This document shows, one piece after another, positions 1 to 8,016 of a DNA stretch of 64,000 bases. Under the pieces are notes generated by a model. That model was not told where the DNA came from. It saw only the letters and a list, made by a program, of their open reading frames with translations, and did not search any database. Within the stretch, counting starts at the first letter, position 1, and the number at the start of each line of letters is the position of its first letter. A program made the translations under genes and the position numbers. This stretch comes from Mycobacterium sp. GA-0227b (GTDB taxonomy: Bacteria; Actinomycetota; Actinomycetes; Mycobacteriales; Mycobacteriaceae): NCBI RefSeq assembly GCF_001499855.1, contig NZ_LQIK01000034.1, positions 124,001 through 188,000 of the forward strand. The letters run 5' to 3'.

Positions 1-223
1 CGATGACGTGGAAGTGCCGGGCGAGCACCGCGATGTTCTTGGAGAAGTTCGACCAGCTCGACGCACCGGGCCCGCCGCCGTGCAACAGCACCACGGTCTG
101 CGAGTGGCCGACGCCTGCTTCGTGGTAGTGCAGCCGCATGTCGTCTCGGACCTGCGCGTACCGCGACGTCGATTCGAAGGTGACCTCGACCTGCTGCTCG
201 GTCTCCTGGATGTATGAGGTCAT
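1..223 (-). CDS. hsaD: 4,5:9,10-diseco-3-hydroxy-5,9,17-trioxoandrosta-1(10),2-diene-4-oate hydrolase, HsaD (N-terminal part)
   Basis: Only the first ~74 residues lie in the window; the gene runs off the left edge. The N-terminus (MTSYIQETEQQVEVTFEST) leads into LLHGGGPGASSWSNF, the oxyanion-loop motif of meta-cleavage-product C-C hydrolases with the alpha/beta-hydrolase fold. HsaD hydrolyses the meta-cleavage product of the steroid A/B rings in cholesterol degradation. The identity is supported by the adjacent upstream hsaA, 13 bases away on the same strand, which matches the mycobacterial hsa operon order. The catalytic Ser, Asp and His are outside the window, so they cannot be checked. Confidence 0.88.
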   Translation of the reverse strand, partial: MTSYIQETEQQVEVTFESTSRYAQVRDDMRLHYHEAGVGHSQTVVLLHGGGPGASSWSNFSKNIAVLARHFHVI

Positions 224-236
224 CAGGCCTTCCCGG

Positions 237-1421
237 TTAAACCATCGTGTCCTGCGGCGGCAGCCCGAACTCGTTGTTGCCGAAGATCAGGTAGGCGCGT
301 TCGGGGTCGTTGGCCGCGTGCACCCGCCCCGCGTGCGCGTCGCGCCAGAACCGTTGCACCGGAGCGTCGTTGTTGAGCGCGGTGGCACCGGACGCCTCGA
401 AGAGCCGGTCGATCGAGGCGATCGCGCGGCCGGTCGCCCGGACCTGGTCGCGGCGGGCGCGGGCGCGCAGGTCGAACGGTATCTCCTGACCCGCCGTCAG
501 CAGTGCGTATTCGTCGCCGACGTTGCCGATCAGCTGACGCCAGGCGGCGTCGATGTCGCTGGCGGCCTCGGCGATCCGGATCTTGGCGAACGGATCGTCC
601 TTGGCCTTCTCCCCGGCGAACGCGGCGCGCACCCGCTTGCCCTGGTGCTCGACGTGGGCGTCGTAAGCGCCATAGGCCATGCCGACGATGGGCGCCGAGA
701 TGGTGGTGGGATGCACTGTGCCCCAAGGCATCTTGTAGACCGGCGCGGTGTTGGTCTGCAGCCCGCCCGCGGTGCGGTCGTTCATCGCCTTGTAGGACAG
801 GAAGCGGTGCCGCGGCACGAACACATCCTTGACCTTGAGCGTGTTGCTGCCGGTGCCCTTGAGCCCGACCACGTGCCACACGTCGTCGATCTCGTACTCG
901 GTGCGCGGGATCAGAAAGCTGCCGAAGTCGACCGGCTTTCCGTCCTTGATCACCGGCCCGCCGACGAACGTCCACGTGGCGTGATCGCATCCCGAGGACC
1001 AGTTCCAGGACCCGTTGACGATGTAGCCGCCGTCGACGACGGTGCCCGCCCCCATCGGCGCATACGACGACGAGATCCGCACGGCCGGGTCGTCGCCCCA
1101 GACCTCTTCCTGGGCCTGCTGGTCGAACAGCGCGAGGTGCCAGTTGTGCACACCGATGATCGAACCGACCCAGCCGGTGGACCCACAGGCGCTGGCGAGC
1201 CGGCGCACCGCCTCGTAGAACAGCGTCGGATCGCACTGGAAGCCGCCCCACTGCTCGGGCTGCAGCAGCTTGAAGAAGCCGACCTCGGTGAGTTCGTTGA
1301 TCGTCTCGTCCGGAAGGCGGCGCAGGTCCTCGGTGGCTTGCGCGCGTTTGGCGATCAGCGGCAGAAGATCGTCGATCCCGGCTAGGACCGACTGCGCGTC
1401 ACGCTGTTCAATGGACGTCAC
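237..1421 (-). CDS. hsaA: 3-hydroxy-9,10-seconandrost-1,3,5(10)-triene-9,17-dione monooxygenase, oxygenase component HsaA
   Basis: Flavin-dependent hydroxylase of the acyl-CoA-dehydrogenase fold. It hydroxylates 3-HSA to the catechol 3,4-DHSA in the cholesterol ring pathway, using reduced flavin from HsaB. The reading frame stays open upstream to 1553. I chose the GTG at 1421 because it gives 394 residues, the usual HsaA length, and has a GGGAGG ribosome site seven bases upstream; the longer form would run through the KstR operator region. Motifs include QWGGFQCDP near residue 50, GSTGWVGSI near residue 80 and NGSWNWSSGCDHATW near residue 140, as in HsaA/HpaB-type hydroxylases. It lies first in the operon, with hsaD next. 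Expression is likely repressed by KstR through the sites at 1493-1574. Confidence 0.93.
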   Translation of the reverse strand: MTSIEQRDAQSVLAGIDDLLPLIAKRAQATEDLRRLPDETINELTEVGFFKLLQPEQWGGFQCDPTLFYEAVRRLASACGSTGWVGSIIGVHNWHLALFDQQAQEEVWGDDPAVRISSSYAPMGAGTVVDGGYIVNGSWNWSSGCDHATWTFVGGPVIKDGKPVDFGSFLIPRTEYEIDDVWHVVGLKGTGSNTLKVKDVFVPRHRFLSYKAMNDRTAGGLQTNTAPVYKMPWGTVHPTTISAPIVGMAYGAYDAHVEHQGKRVRAAFAGEKAKDDPFAKIRIAEAASDIDAAWRQLIGNVGDEYALLTAGQEIPFDLRARARRDQVRATGRAIASIDRLFEASGATALNNDAPVQRFWRDAHAGRVHAANDPERAYLIFGNNEFGLPPQDTMV

Positions 1422-1560
1422 TGATGTGCCTCCCGGATAGGACGGACTGCGATGAGCACTCACGGCAAGCGCGAATCGCTTAGCCGTCAGATTAGAACAC
1501 GTTACGATTCGTGTCGAGTAGCGCATACCTGTGGCTGCTGGACCTGCACACATGCATTTC

Positions 1561-1574
1561 TGTAACCTGTTCTA
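1561..1574. promoter_or_regulatory. KstR operator between hsaA and kshB
   Basis: TGTAACCTGTTCTA fits the published mycobacterial KstR pattern TnnAACnnGTTnnA at every fixed position. It lies 39 bases upstream of the kshB GTG and 140 bases upstream of the hsaA GTG. A second, weaker core (TAGAACACGTTACG at 1493-1506, one terminal mismatch) lies nearer hsaA. The divergent arrangement suggests that steroid CoA esters derepress both genes together. Confidence 0.8.
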
Positions 1575-1613
1575 GTTATTGCGCTGAATCGGCGGGATCG
1601 CCGGACGTGAAAG

Positions 1614-2684
1614 GTGGACGCGAAAGTGACCGACGAGCCGCTCGGCAGCCATGTGCTCGAGCTGGAGCTTGCCGACGTCGTCGAGGAGACCGACGACGCG
1701 CGCTCGCTGGTGTTCACCGTGCCCGCCGGTGCCGAGATTCCGGCTGAACGGCTGCGGTACGCGCCCGGACAGTTCCTGACGCTGCGCGTGCCCAGCGAGC
1801 GCACCGGATCGGTGGCGCGCTGCTACTCGCTGTGCAGCTCGCCGTTCACCGACGACCGGCTGACCGTCACCGTCAAGCGCACCGCCGACGGCTACGCGTC
1901 GAACTGGCTGTGCGATCACGCGCACACCGGCATGAAGGTGCACGTGCTCGCGCCATCGGGCACGTTCGTACCCAAGACTTTGGACACCGACTTCCTGCTG
2001 TTGGCCGCCGGGTCGGGGATCACGCCGATGATGTCGATCTGCAAGTCGGCGCTCGCCGAGGGCACCGGCAAGGTCGTTCTGGTCTACGCCAACCGCGACG
2101 AGAACTCGGTGATCTTCGGCGCGGCGTTGCGTGAACTGAGCGAGAAGTACCCCGAACGGCTCGTCGTCGTGCACTGGTTGGAAACGGTGCAGGGGCTGCC
2201 GAGCGCGGCCGCGCTGGCCGCCCTGACCGCTCCGTACACCGGTCACGACGCGTACATCTGCGGGCCGGGCCCGTTCATGGCCGCGGCGGAGGAGGCGGTC
2301 AAGGGCGCCGGAATTCCGGCCGATCGCGTGCACATCGAGGTGTTCAAGTCGCTGGACTCCGACCCGTTCGCCGCCGTGGTCATCGAGGAGGACGACAGCG
2401 ACGAGGGCCCGGCCACGGCGATCGTCACGCTCGACGGCGAGAAGCACGAGGTGCGGTGGCCGCGCAACGCCAAGCTGCTCGACGTGCTGCTGGACAAGGG
2501 TCTCGATGCGCCGTTCTCCTGCCGGGAGGGCCACTGCGGCGCCTGCGCGGTACTGAAGAAAAGCGGCGAGGTCGAGATGGACGTCAACGACGTGCTCGAG
2601 CAGTCCGACCTCGACGAGGGCCTGATACTCGGCTGCCAGGCGCTGCCCCGCTCGGATTCGGTCGAAGTCACCTACGACGAATAG
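1614..2684 (+). CDS. kshB: 3-ketosteroid 9-alpha-hydroxylase reductase component KshB
   Basis: NAD(P)H-dependent ferredoxin reductase that passes electrons to the Rieske oxygenase KshA for steroid 9-alpha-hydroxylation (B-ring opening). Domain order is FAD-binding (RCYS at residues 69-72), NAD-binding (AAGSGITPMMS near 130), then a C-terminal plant-type [2Fe-2S] domain with CREGHCGAC near 302-310 and the distal Cys in LGCQ near 341. The length of 356 residues is close to M. tuberculosis KshB (about 358). GTG at 1614 is used; GTG at 1626, preceded by AGGTGG, would shorten the protein by four residues and cannot be excluded. It is divergent from hsaA and controlled through the KstR box at 1561. 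Confidence 0.93.
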   Translation: MDAKVTDEPLGSHVLELELADVVEETDDARSLVFTVPAGAEIPAERLRYAPGQFLTLRVPSERTGSVARCYSLCSSPFTDDRLTVTVKRTADGYASNWLCDHAHTGMKVHVLAPSGTFVPKTLDTDFLLLAAGSGITPMMSICKSALAEGTGKVVLVYANRDENSVIFGAALRELSEKYPERLVVVHWLETVQGLPSAAALAALTAPYTGHDAYICGPGPFMAAAEEAVKGAGIPADRVHIEVFKSLDSDPFAAVVIEEDDSDEGPATAIVTLDGEKHEVRWPRNAKLLDVLLDKGLDAPFSCREGHCGACAVLKKSGEVEMDVNDVLEQSDLDEGLILGCQALPRSDSVEVTYDE

Positions 2685-2756
2685 CGCGCGGGCTAGCATT
2701 CGCCGCACGACCGACATGGAAGTCGCCGGCAAGCGGCTCCAGAAAGGCAGAAACCA

Positions 2757-3296
2757 GTGAAGCGGTGCGCCGGCGTTCTGGCCGTGGTATCGGCGATGTG
2801 GTTGGCGGTTGCGCTCGTCGCCCCGACCGCATCCGCGGCGGTCGACACAAAAGTCGCCACGATCCCCGTCAACGCAGCGCAGACACTCGAAATGGCGGCA
2901 ACGGCCAACTGCATCAAGGCCGAGGCGAAGTGCCTGGTCAACACCCAGGCGAATCTGCGCGCGCCCGAAGGGGTTATCGGATTCCCCGGCGATCTGTGGG
3001 CCCGTCAGACCACCACGCTGCGCACCATGGACCGCAGCGTCTACATCAACTTCAGCTTCAAGACGCCGAACACGCGCTCGTTCAAGTCGTTGACCGACGT
3101 GGAGTTCACCACGATCTACTTCGGCGGCGGACCGCCGGAGAAGTATCGGTTCGGTGAAGACGTCTGGCCGGTCGACTGGCGCACCGGCCAACCGAGGACC
3201 GACGTCCCACTGATCGTGTGCTCACACATCCAGGTGGTCTACGCCGGGGTGAACGTCACCTCGCCCGACGCCTGCGCACAGGCCGCGTTCAGCTAG
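2757..3296 (+). CDS. secreted conserved hypothetical protein (Rv3572-like position)
   Basis: 179 residues starting at GTG 2757, with AGAAAGG about ten bases upstream. The N-terminus is a clear Sec signal peptide: Lys/Arg at 2-3, a hydrophobic core from residue 6, and a likely cleavage after ASA near residue 28. The mature part has four Cys (in ANCIK, AKCLV, IVCSH and DACAQ) that could form two disulfides. I recognise no enzymatic motif. Its place between kshB and fadE34 matches the small secreted protein at that position in M. tuberculosis. It may be co-transcribed with kshB (72-base gap) and so fall under KstR, but a direct role in steroid metabolism is not shown. Confidence 0.8.
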   Translation: MKRCAGVLAVVSAMWLAVALVAPTASAAVDTKVATIPVNAAQTLEMAATANCIKAEAKCLVNTQANLRAPEGVIGFPGDLWARQTTTLRTMDRSVYINFSFKTPNTRSFKSLTDVEFTTIYFGGGPPEKYRFGEDVWPVDWRTGQPRTDVPLIVCSHIQVVYAGVNVTSPDACAQAAFS

Positions 3297-3323
3297 GAGA
3301 CTGCTGATCGGCCAACATGACTT

Positions 3324-5441
3324 CTAGCGGGGTAGCCCCAGCAGCCGCTCGCCGGCGAGGGTGAGCAGGATCTGCTCCGTGCCGCCCGCGATGGTCAGGC
3401 AGCGGGTGTTGAGGAAGTCGAACACCGTGGGGTTCTCGACCACGCCGCCACCTTCGGACAACTCCATCCGCAGTTCGGCCAGCGCCTGTCGGTAACGCAC
3501 CCCGATGAGCTTGCGCGCGCTGGCTTGCGGGCCCGGATCCTGGCCTCCGACAGCGAGTTCGGCGATCTTGTGATCCAGCAGCGAGCCGACCTGGGCCGCC
3601 ACGATCAACGAGCCGAGTTGATCCTGGCCGGCCACGTCGAAGTCGAGCGTGGCGATCTGCTCGAGCAGTTCCTCCATGGGATTGCCGAGCGCGGTGCCCG
3701 CGGCCATCGCGACCCGCTCGTTGGCGAGCGTGGTGCGGGCCAACCGCCACCCGTCGTTCACCTGGCCGACGACCATCTCGTCCGGGACGAACACGTCGTC
3801 GAAGAACACCTCGTTGAACAGGTTGTCGCCGGTGATCTCGCGCAGCGGGCGGATGTCGATGCCCGCCGACTTCATGTCGACCAGGAAGTACGTGATGCCT
3901 TTGTGTTTGGGCGCATCCGGGTCCGTGCGCGCGAGGCATACCCCCCACGCCGCCTTGTGCGCCGCCGAGGTCCACACCTTCTGTCCGGTCAGCTTCCAAC
4001 CGCCGTCGGCGCGGACGGCCTTGGTGCGCAACGCCGCCAGATCGGATCCCGCGCCGGGCTCGGAGAACAACTGACACCACTGCAGCTCGCCCCGCAGCGT
4101 GGCCGGCACGAACCGCTCGATCTGCTCCTGGGTGCCGTGCTCGAGAATCGTTGGAGCCGCCCACCATCCGATCACAAGGTCCGGCCGCGACACCCCGGCC
4201 TTGGCCAACTCCTGATCGATCAGCAGCTGCTCGGCGGGGCCGGCGCCGCGCCCGTACGGCTTGGGCCAGTGCGGTGCCTGCAACCCCGCGTCGGCCAGCG
4301 CGGCCTGCTGCTTCTCGACGGGCAACGCGGCGATTTCGGCTACGGCCGAAACGATTTCGGGCCGCCTGTCCGCGACCGACGCCAGGTCGATGTGTAGTTC
4401 ACGACGCACCCCCTGCTGCGTCAACGCGGCGATCCGACGCAGCCAACGCTGCGCTCCGCCGAGGAAGTGCCCGATGCCGTAGGCGCGGCGCAGATACAGG
4501 TGCGCGTCGTGCTCCCAGGTGATCCCGATGCCGCCCAGCACCTGGATGCAGTCCTTGGCGTTGGCCTTGGCCGCGTCGATGCCGACGGCTGCTGCCACCG
4601 CCGCAGCGATCGACAACTGCTGCTCGTCGCCGTCGGCCACCGCCCGCGCCGCATCGGCGGCCGCCACGGAGGCCTGCTCGGAGCGCAGCAGCATTTCGGC
4701 ACACATGTGCTTGATGGCCTGGAAACTGCCGATCGGCTTGCCGAACTGCTCGCGCACCTTCGCGTAGTCCGTCGCGGTCTGCAACGCCCAGCGGGCCAGG
4801 CCCGCGGCCTCCGCCGCCATCACCGTCGCCGCGATGTCGATCACCCGTTGCGCCGGTGCGTTGACCGCCTCGGCGGGCGCGGCGTCGAGCACGACGCGCG
4901 CCAGCGGCCGCGAGAAGTCGGTCGCCTTCAGCGGTTCGACCGAGACGCCGTCGGCGCCGGCGTCGACCAGGACGAACCCGTCACCGGCGGGCAGCAGCAA
5001 CACCCCCGCGGCGTCGGCGCCGAGCACGTACTCCGCGGTGCCCGAGGCGCGACCGTCGGTGACCTGCACATCCCCGCTGAGCGCCACCCCGGCGACCCGG
5101 TCACCGGCGGCGAGTGCCTGCAACACGTCTGACTGCTGGAGCACCAGCGTGGCCAGCGCCGTCGTGGCGATGGGGCCGGGAACCAACGCGGCGGCCGCCT
5201 CGTCGACCATCGCGCAGAGGTCCTCGACCGTGCCGTCGGCGCCACCGTGCTCCTCGGGCAACGCGACACCGAAGATGCCGAGTTGGGCCATCCCCGCATA
5301 GGGTTGCCGCCAGGCGTCCGACTGGCCCTGCTCGACGTCGCGTGCAGCCGAGATGGCGCCGGAGGCTGCTGCCCAGTCACGGACCAGCTCCCGTACGGCC
5401 GACTGCTCGTCGGCGATGGTCCCCGGGGATGCGAGCGACAC
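3324..5441 (-). CDS. fadE34: acyl-CoA dehydrogenase FadE34 (double-length, cholesterol side-chain)
   Basis: 705 residues, about twice the usual acyl-CoA dehydrogenase, because two ACAD-like halves are fused. The N-terminal half (about 1-340) carries KVREQFGKPIGSFQAIKHM and QVLGGIGITWEHDAHLYLR. The C-terminal half (about 350-705) has SEPGAGSDLA, GQKVWTSAAH and GGTEQI. FadE34-type enzymes dehydrogenate cholesterol side-chain CoA thioesters. The start is GTG at 5441 with GGAG about nine bases upstream. It is divergent from kstR, with a perfect KstR palindrome between them, so repression by KstR is very likely. The degenerate half would be expected to have lost catalysis in one active site; I did not establish which one. 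Confidence 0.9.
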   Translation of the reverse strand: MSLASPGTIADEQSAVRELVRDWAAASGAISAARDVEQGQSDAWRQPYAGMAQLGIFGVALPEEHGGADGTVEDLCAMVDEAAAALVPGPIATTALATLVLQQSDVLQALAAGDRVAGVALSGDVQVTDGRASGTAEYVLGADAAGVLLLPAGDGFVLVDAGADGVSVEPLKATDFSRPLARVVLDAAPAEAVNAPAQRVIDIAATVMAAEAAGLARWALQTATDYAKVREQFGKPIGSFQAIKHMCAEMLLRSEQASVAAADAARAVADGDEQQLSIAAAVAAAVGIDAAKANAKDCIQVLGGIGITWEHDAHLYLRRAYGIGHFLGGAQRWLRRIAALTQQGVRRELHIDLASVADRRPEIVSAVAEIAALPVEKQQAALADAGLQAPHWPKPYGRGAGPAEQLLIDQELAKAGVSRPDLVIGWWAAPTILEHGTQEQIERFVPATLRGELQWCQLFSEPGAGSDLAALRTKAVRADGGWKLTGQKVWTSAAHKAAWGVCLARTDPDAPKHKGITYFLVDMKSAGIDIRPLREITGDNLFNEVFFDDVFVPDEMVVGQVNDGWRLARTTLANERVAMAAGTALGNPMEELLEQIATLDFDVAGQDQLGSLIVAAQVGSLLDHKIAELAVGGQDPGPQASARKLIGVRYRQALAELRMELSEGGGVVENPTVFDFLNTRCLTIAGGTEQILLTLAGERLLGLPR

Positions 5442-5483
5442 CGTCCACTCCTAGCGATTGGGTGAGAAGGCGGTGCTCCTCAC

Positions 5484-5497
5484 TAGAACGTGTTCTA
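5484..5497. promoter_or_regulatory. KstR operator, perfect palindrome between fadE34 and kstR
   Basis: TAGAACGTGTTCTA fits TnnAACnnGTTnnA and is almost perfectly palindromic (arms TAGAAC and GTTCTA). It lies 43 bases upstream of the fadE34 start and 144 bases upstream of kstR. It is well placed to repress fadE34 and to give KstR autoregulation, as known for this regulator. Confidence 0.88.
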
Positions 5498-5640
5498 ATA
5501 GTGCCAGCGATCGAACGTCAAGTCGACCGTCATTACAGCAGGACACGTCGGTGCCAATGCGGGTGTCGAGGTGAGAAAATGAGGATCGGCATGCGTATCG
5601 TTTCGAAACGAGAACGCACGACGAAGGAGTTGCCCGCCGC

Positions 5641-6321
5641 ATGTCCGGCCCCTCGCAGTCAGCGCCCGCCAGCTCGGGTTCGGCGTCGGATTCCCGACCG
5701 CGCCAGGTGATGAACGTGGCGGTGCTGTCCGAGTCCGAGCTCGGCTCCGAAGCACAGCGTGAGCGTCGCAAGCGCATCCTGGACGCCACGCTGGCCATCG
5801 CGTCCAAAGGCGGCTACGAAGCCGTTCAGATGCGTGCCGTGGCCGAACGCGCCGATGTCGCGGTCGGCACCCTCTATCGGTATTTCCCGTCGAAGGTCCA
5901 TCTGCTGGTTTCGGCGCTGGGGCGCGAGTTCGAGCGGATCGACGCCAAGACCGACCGCGCGGCGCTGACCGGCGGCACGCCCTATCAGCGGCTCAACATC
6001 ATGGTGGGCAAGCTCAACCGGGCGATGCAGCGCAATCCGCTGCTGACCGAGGCGATGACGCGCGCATTCGTGTTCGCCGATGCCTCGGCGGCCGGTGAGG
6101 TCGACCACGTCGGCAAGTTGATGGACTCGATGTTCGCCCGCGCCATGAGCGACGGTGAGCCGACCGAGGACCAGTACCACATCGCCCGCGTGATCTCCGA
6201 CGTCTGGCTGTCGAATCTGCTCGCCTGGCTGACCCGGCGGGCCTCGGCGACCGACGTCAGCAAGCGGCTGGATCTCGCTGTGCGGCTGCTGATCGGCGAC
6301 GGGGAGCACCCTAAGATCTAG
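5641..6321 (+). CDS. kstR: TetR-family repressor of steroid degradation KstR
   Basis: 226-residue TetR regulator. The helix-turn-helix (residues ~40-90: ILDATLAIASKGGYEAVQMR, then VAVGTLYRYFPSK) is followed by the ligand domain. KstR represses the cholesterol regulon and is released by 3-oxo-steroid CoA thioesters. The start is ATG 5641 with AAGGAG 11 bases upstream, which leaves a Ser/Ala-rich tail of about 23 residues before NVAVLSESELGSEAQRERRK. ATG 5710 is a shorter alternative; M. tuberculosis KstR also has such a leader. Its target sites are visible at 1561 and 5484. The neighbours fadE34, kshB and hsaA belong to its regulon. Confidence 0.95.
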   Translation: MSGPSQSAPASSGSASDSRPRQVMNVAVLSESELGSEAQRERRKRILDATLAIASKGGYEAVQMRAVAERADVAVGTLYRYFPSKVHLLVSALGREFERIDAKTDRAALTGGTPYQRLNIMVGKLNRAMQRNPLLTEAMTRAFVFADASAAGEVDHVGKLMDSMFARAMSDGEPTEDQYHIARVISDVWLSNLLAWLTRRASATDVSKRLDLAVRLLIGDGEHPKI

Positions 6322-6323
6322 GC

Positions 6324-7076
6324 GTGCTCCCGGCGGATCTGCAGCGTGCGCTCACGGCGGCCGCAGCGACACCGCGGCTGCTCGTCAGCTCTGATTTCGA
6401 CGGCACCCTCGCACCGATCGTCAGCCACCCGGCGGACGCCCGACCGCTCGCCGACGCCGCCGATGCCCTGGCGTCCCTGGCCGATATTCCGCAGACGGCA
6501 AGCGCGTTGATCTCCGGGCGCGCGCTCGAAGTGCTGCGCGAGCTGTCCGCGCTGCCGCCGGCGGTGCATCTCGTCGGCAGCCACGGCGCCGAGTTCGCGT
6601 CCGGGTTCACACACGACATCGACCGCGGGCTGCTGGACCGGATCACCGCCGAACTCGACGCCATCGCGGCGGACCGACCGGGAGTGACCGTCGAGACCAA
6701 GCCCGCCAGCGTTGCGTTGCACGTCCGCAACGCCTCCGCGGACGACGGCGAGGCGGCGCTAGCGGCGGCCCGTGCGGCGTCGACGGCATGGGATGCGCAA
6801 CTGACCGAGGGCAAGGCGGTGCTGGAGTTCGCGGTGATCCAGACCGACAAGGGGCAGGCGGTCGACATCTTGCGATCGCAGGAAAAGGCCACCACTGTGG
6901 TGTTTTTCGGCGATGACGTGACCGACGAGAAGGCGTTCCGGCGACTGGGCGGTGACGATGTCGGCGTGAAGGTGGGGCCGGGTGAGACGTTGGCGACCTA
7001 TCGGGTGGACTCGCCCGAAGACGTTGCCGCTGCGCTGAAGTTCCTTCTCGACGCGCGTCGTTCGCAGTCGGGTTGA
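6324..7076 (+). CDS. otsB: trehalose-6-phosphate phosphatase, OtsB-type (HAD superfamily)
   Basis: 250 residues from GTG 6324, two bases after the kstR stop. HAD motif I is SSDFDGTLAP near residues 21-30 (nucleophile Asp and acid/base Asp two later). Motif II/III lies in LISGRALEVL and ETKPASVALHVR, and motif IV is FFGDDVTDEKAF near 195. This set is typical of trehalose-phosphate phosphatases, which dephosphorylate trehalose-6-phosphate to trehalose. The length equals a bare OtsB catalytic domain, without the N-terminal extension of the longer mycobacterial OtsB2. It may be translationally coupled to kstR and to the next gene. Action on a different sugar phosphate is possible. Confidence 0.82.
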   Translation: MLPADLQRALTAAAATPRLLVSSDFDGTLAPIVSHPADARPLADAADALASLADIPQTASALISGRALEVLRELSALPPAVHLVGSHGAEFASGFTHDIDRGLLDRITAELDAIAADRPGVTVETKPASVALHVRNASADDGEAALAAARAASTAWDAQLTEGKAVLEFAVIQTDKGQAVDILRSQEKATTVVFFGDDVTDEKAFRRLGGDDVGVKVGPGETLATYRVDSPEDVAAALKFLLDARRSQSG

Positions 7077-7077
7077 C

Positions 7078-8016
7078 GTGCTGACCGACGCCGAGATCGC
7101 CGCCCGGACCGCACGGGCGGTTGCCGCAGCCGCCGCGGCCGGTGTCGACCTCGGCCTGCGTGTGGACGAACCCCGGGTGCTCTACGAGGCGTTCTCGGTG
7201 ATCGTCCATTTGTCGCCCGCTCCGGTCGTGGTCCGGGTGCCCACGGTGCTGCCGCCGTCGTACACCAAGGACCCGCACGTGCAGACCAGGCAACAGCGCG
7301 CGGAACTGGCGGTGACCGGATGGCTCGCCGACCGTGGTCATCCCGTCGTGCCGCCCAGCCCGCTGGTGCCGCGCGAACCCGTTCGGCGCAACGGCTTTTC
7401 GATGACGTCCTGGCACTTCGTCGAGCAGATTCCAGACGCAGAGCCGGACATGGGCCGGCGGATGGAGCAGACCGCGCGATTGCACGCCGCGCTTCGCGAC
7501 TACGACGGAGAACTGGAATTCTGGGCGCCGTTCAACTCCTACATCCCCGAAGGGCTTGCGCAGGTGCGACTCCTGCCCGAGCTGGTTTCTGCGGCTGATC
7601 TCGAACGCGCCCAACGGGAATGGGCCGTCATCGCCCCGGTACTGACGTCACGAGCGGCCTTCGAGGCGGCGTTTCCCGGTGTCGACGTGCAGACCATCCA
7701 CGGTGATGCGCCGTACCACAACATGATCACCACTTCCGCCGGCGAACTGTGGTCGGACTTCGAACTCGTGACGTTGGGCGCGATCGAATCCGATCTGGCG
7801 TTGACCGGCCCGGAGGCCGTTGCCGCGTATGACGCGGCCGCCGCCGCGCTGGGGTTGCGCCGCACCGACGACCGCGTGTTGCGAATCACCGAGGCGGCCG
7901 GCCGGCTCGCGATGATCGCGGCGCTGGCGATGGCACCGGCCCTGCCGATGCTTGTCGAGGGCATCGCGCCGATGATCGACCAATGGCGCGCCACCGCGCC
8001 GCTGACCGAAATCTAG
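7078..8016 (+). CDS. aminoglycoside-phosphotransferase/choline-kinase-like protein
   Basis: 312 residues from GTG 7078, one base after the otsB stop and clearly in its operon. The kinase signature is in the C-terminal half: IHGDAPYHNMI (catalytic-loop Asp and Asn) and ELWSDFELV (metal-binding Asp), as in the APH family. The N-terminal beta-rich lobe has VVVRVPT in the position of the ATP-binding Lys strand, with Arg there instead of Lys. The substrate is unknown. The tight pairing with a trehalose-phosphatase suggests a sugar or small metabolite rather than an antibiotic, but this is inference. Its TAG stop shares the bases CTAG (8013-8016) with the converging LacI regulator gene. Confidence 0.75.
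   Translation: MLTDAEIAARTARAVAAAAAAGVDLGLRVDEPRVLYEAFSVIVHLSPAPVVVRVPTVLPPSYTKDPHVQTRQQRAELAVTGWLADRGHPVVPPSPLVPREPVRRNGFSMTSWHFVEQIPDAEPDMGRRMEQTARLHAALRDYDGELEFWAPFNSYIPEGLAQVRLLPELVSAADLERAQREWAVIAPVLTSRAAFEAAFPGVDVQTIHGDAPYHNMITTSAGELWSDFELVTLGAIESDLALTGPEAVAAYDAAAAALGLRRTDDRVLRITEAAGRLAMIAALAMAPALPMLVEGIAPMIDQWRATAPLTEI

Noticed and set aside
1422..1553. Longer HsaA starting at 1553
   Set aside because: It would translate through the KstR operator region and exceed the family length; GTG 1421 has a good ribosome site and gives 394 residues.
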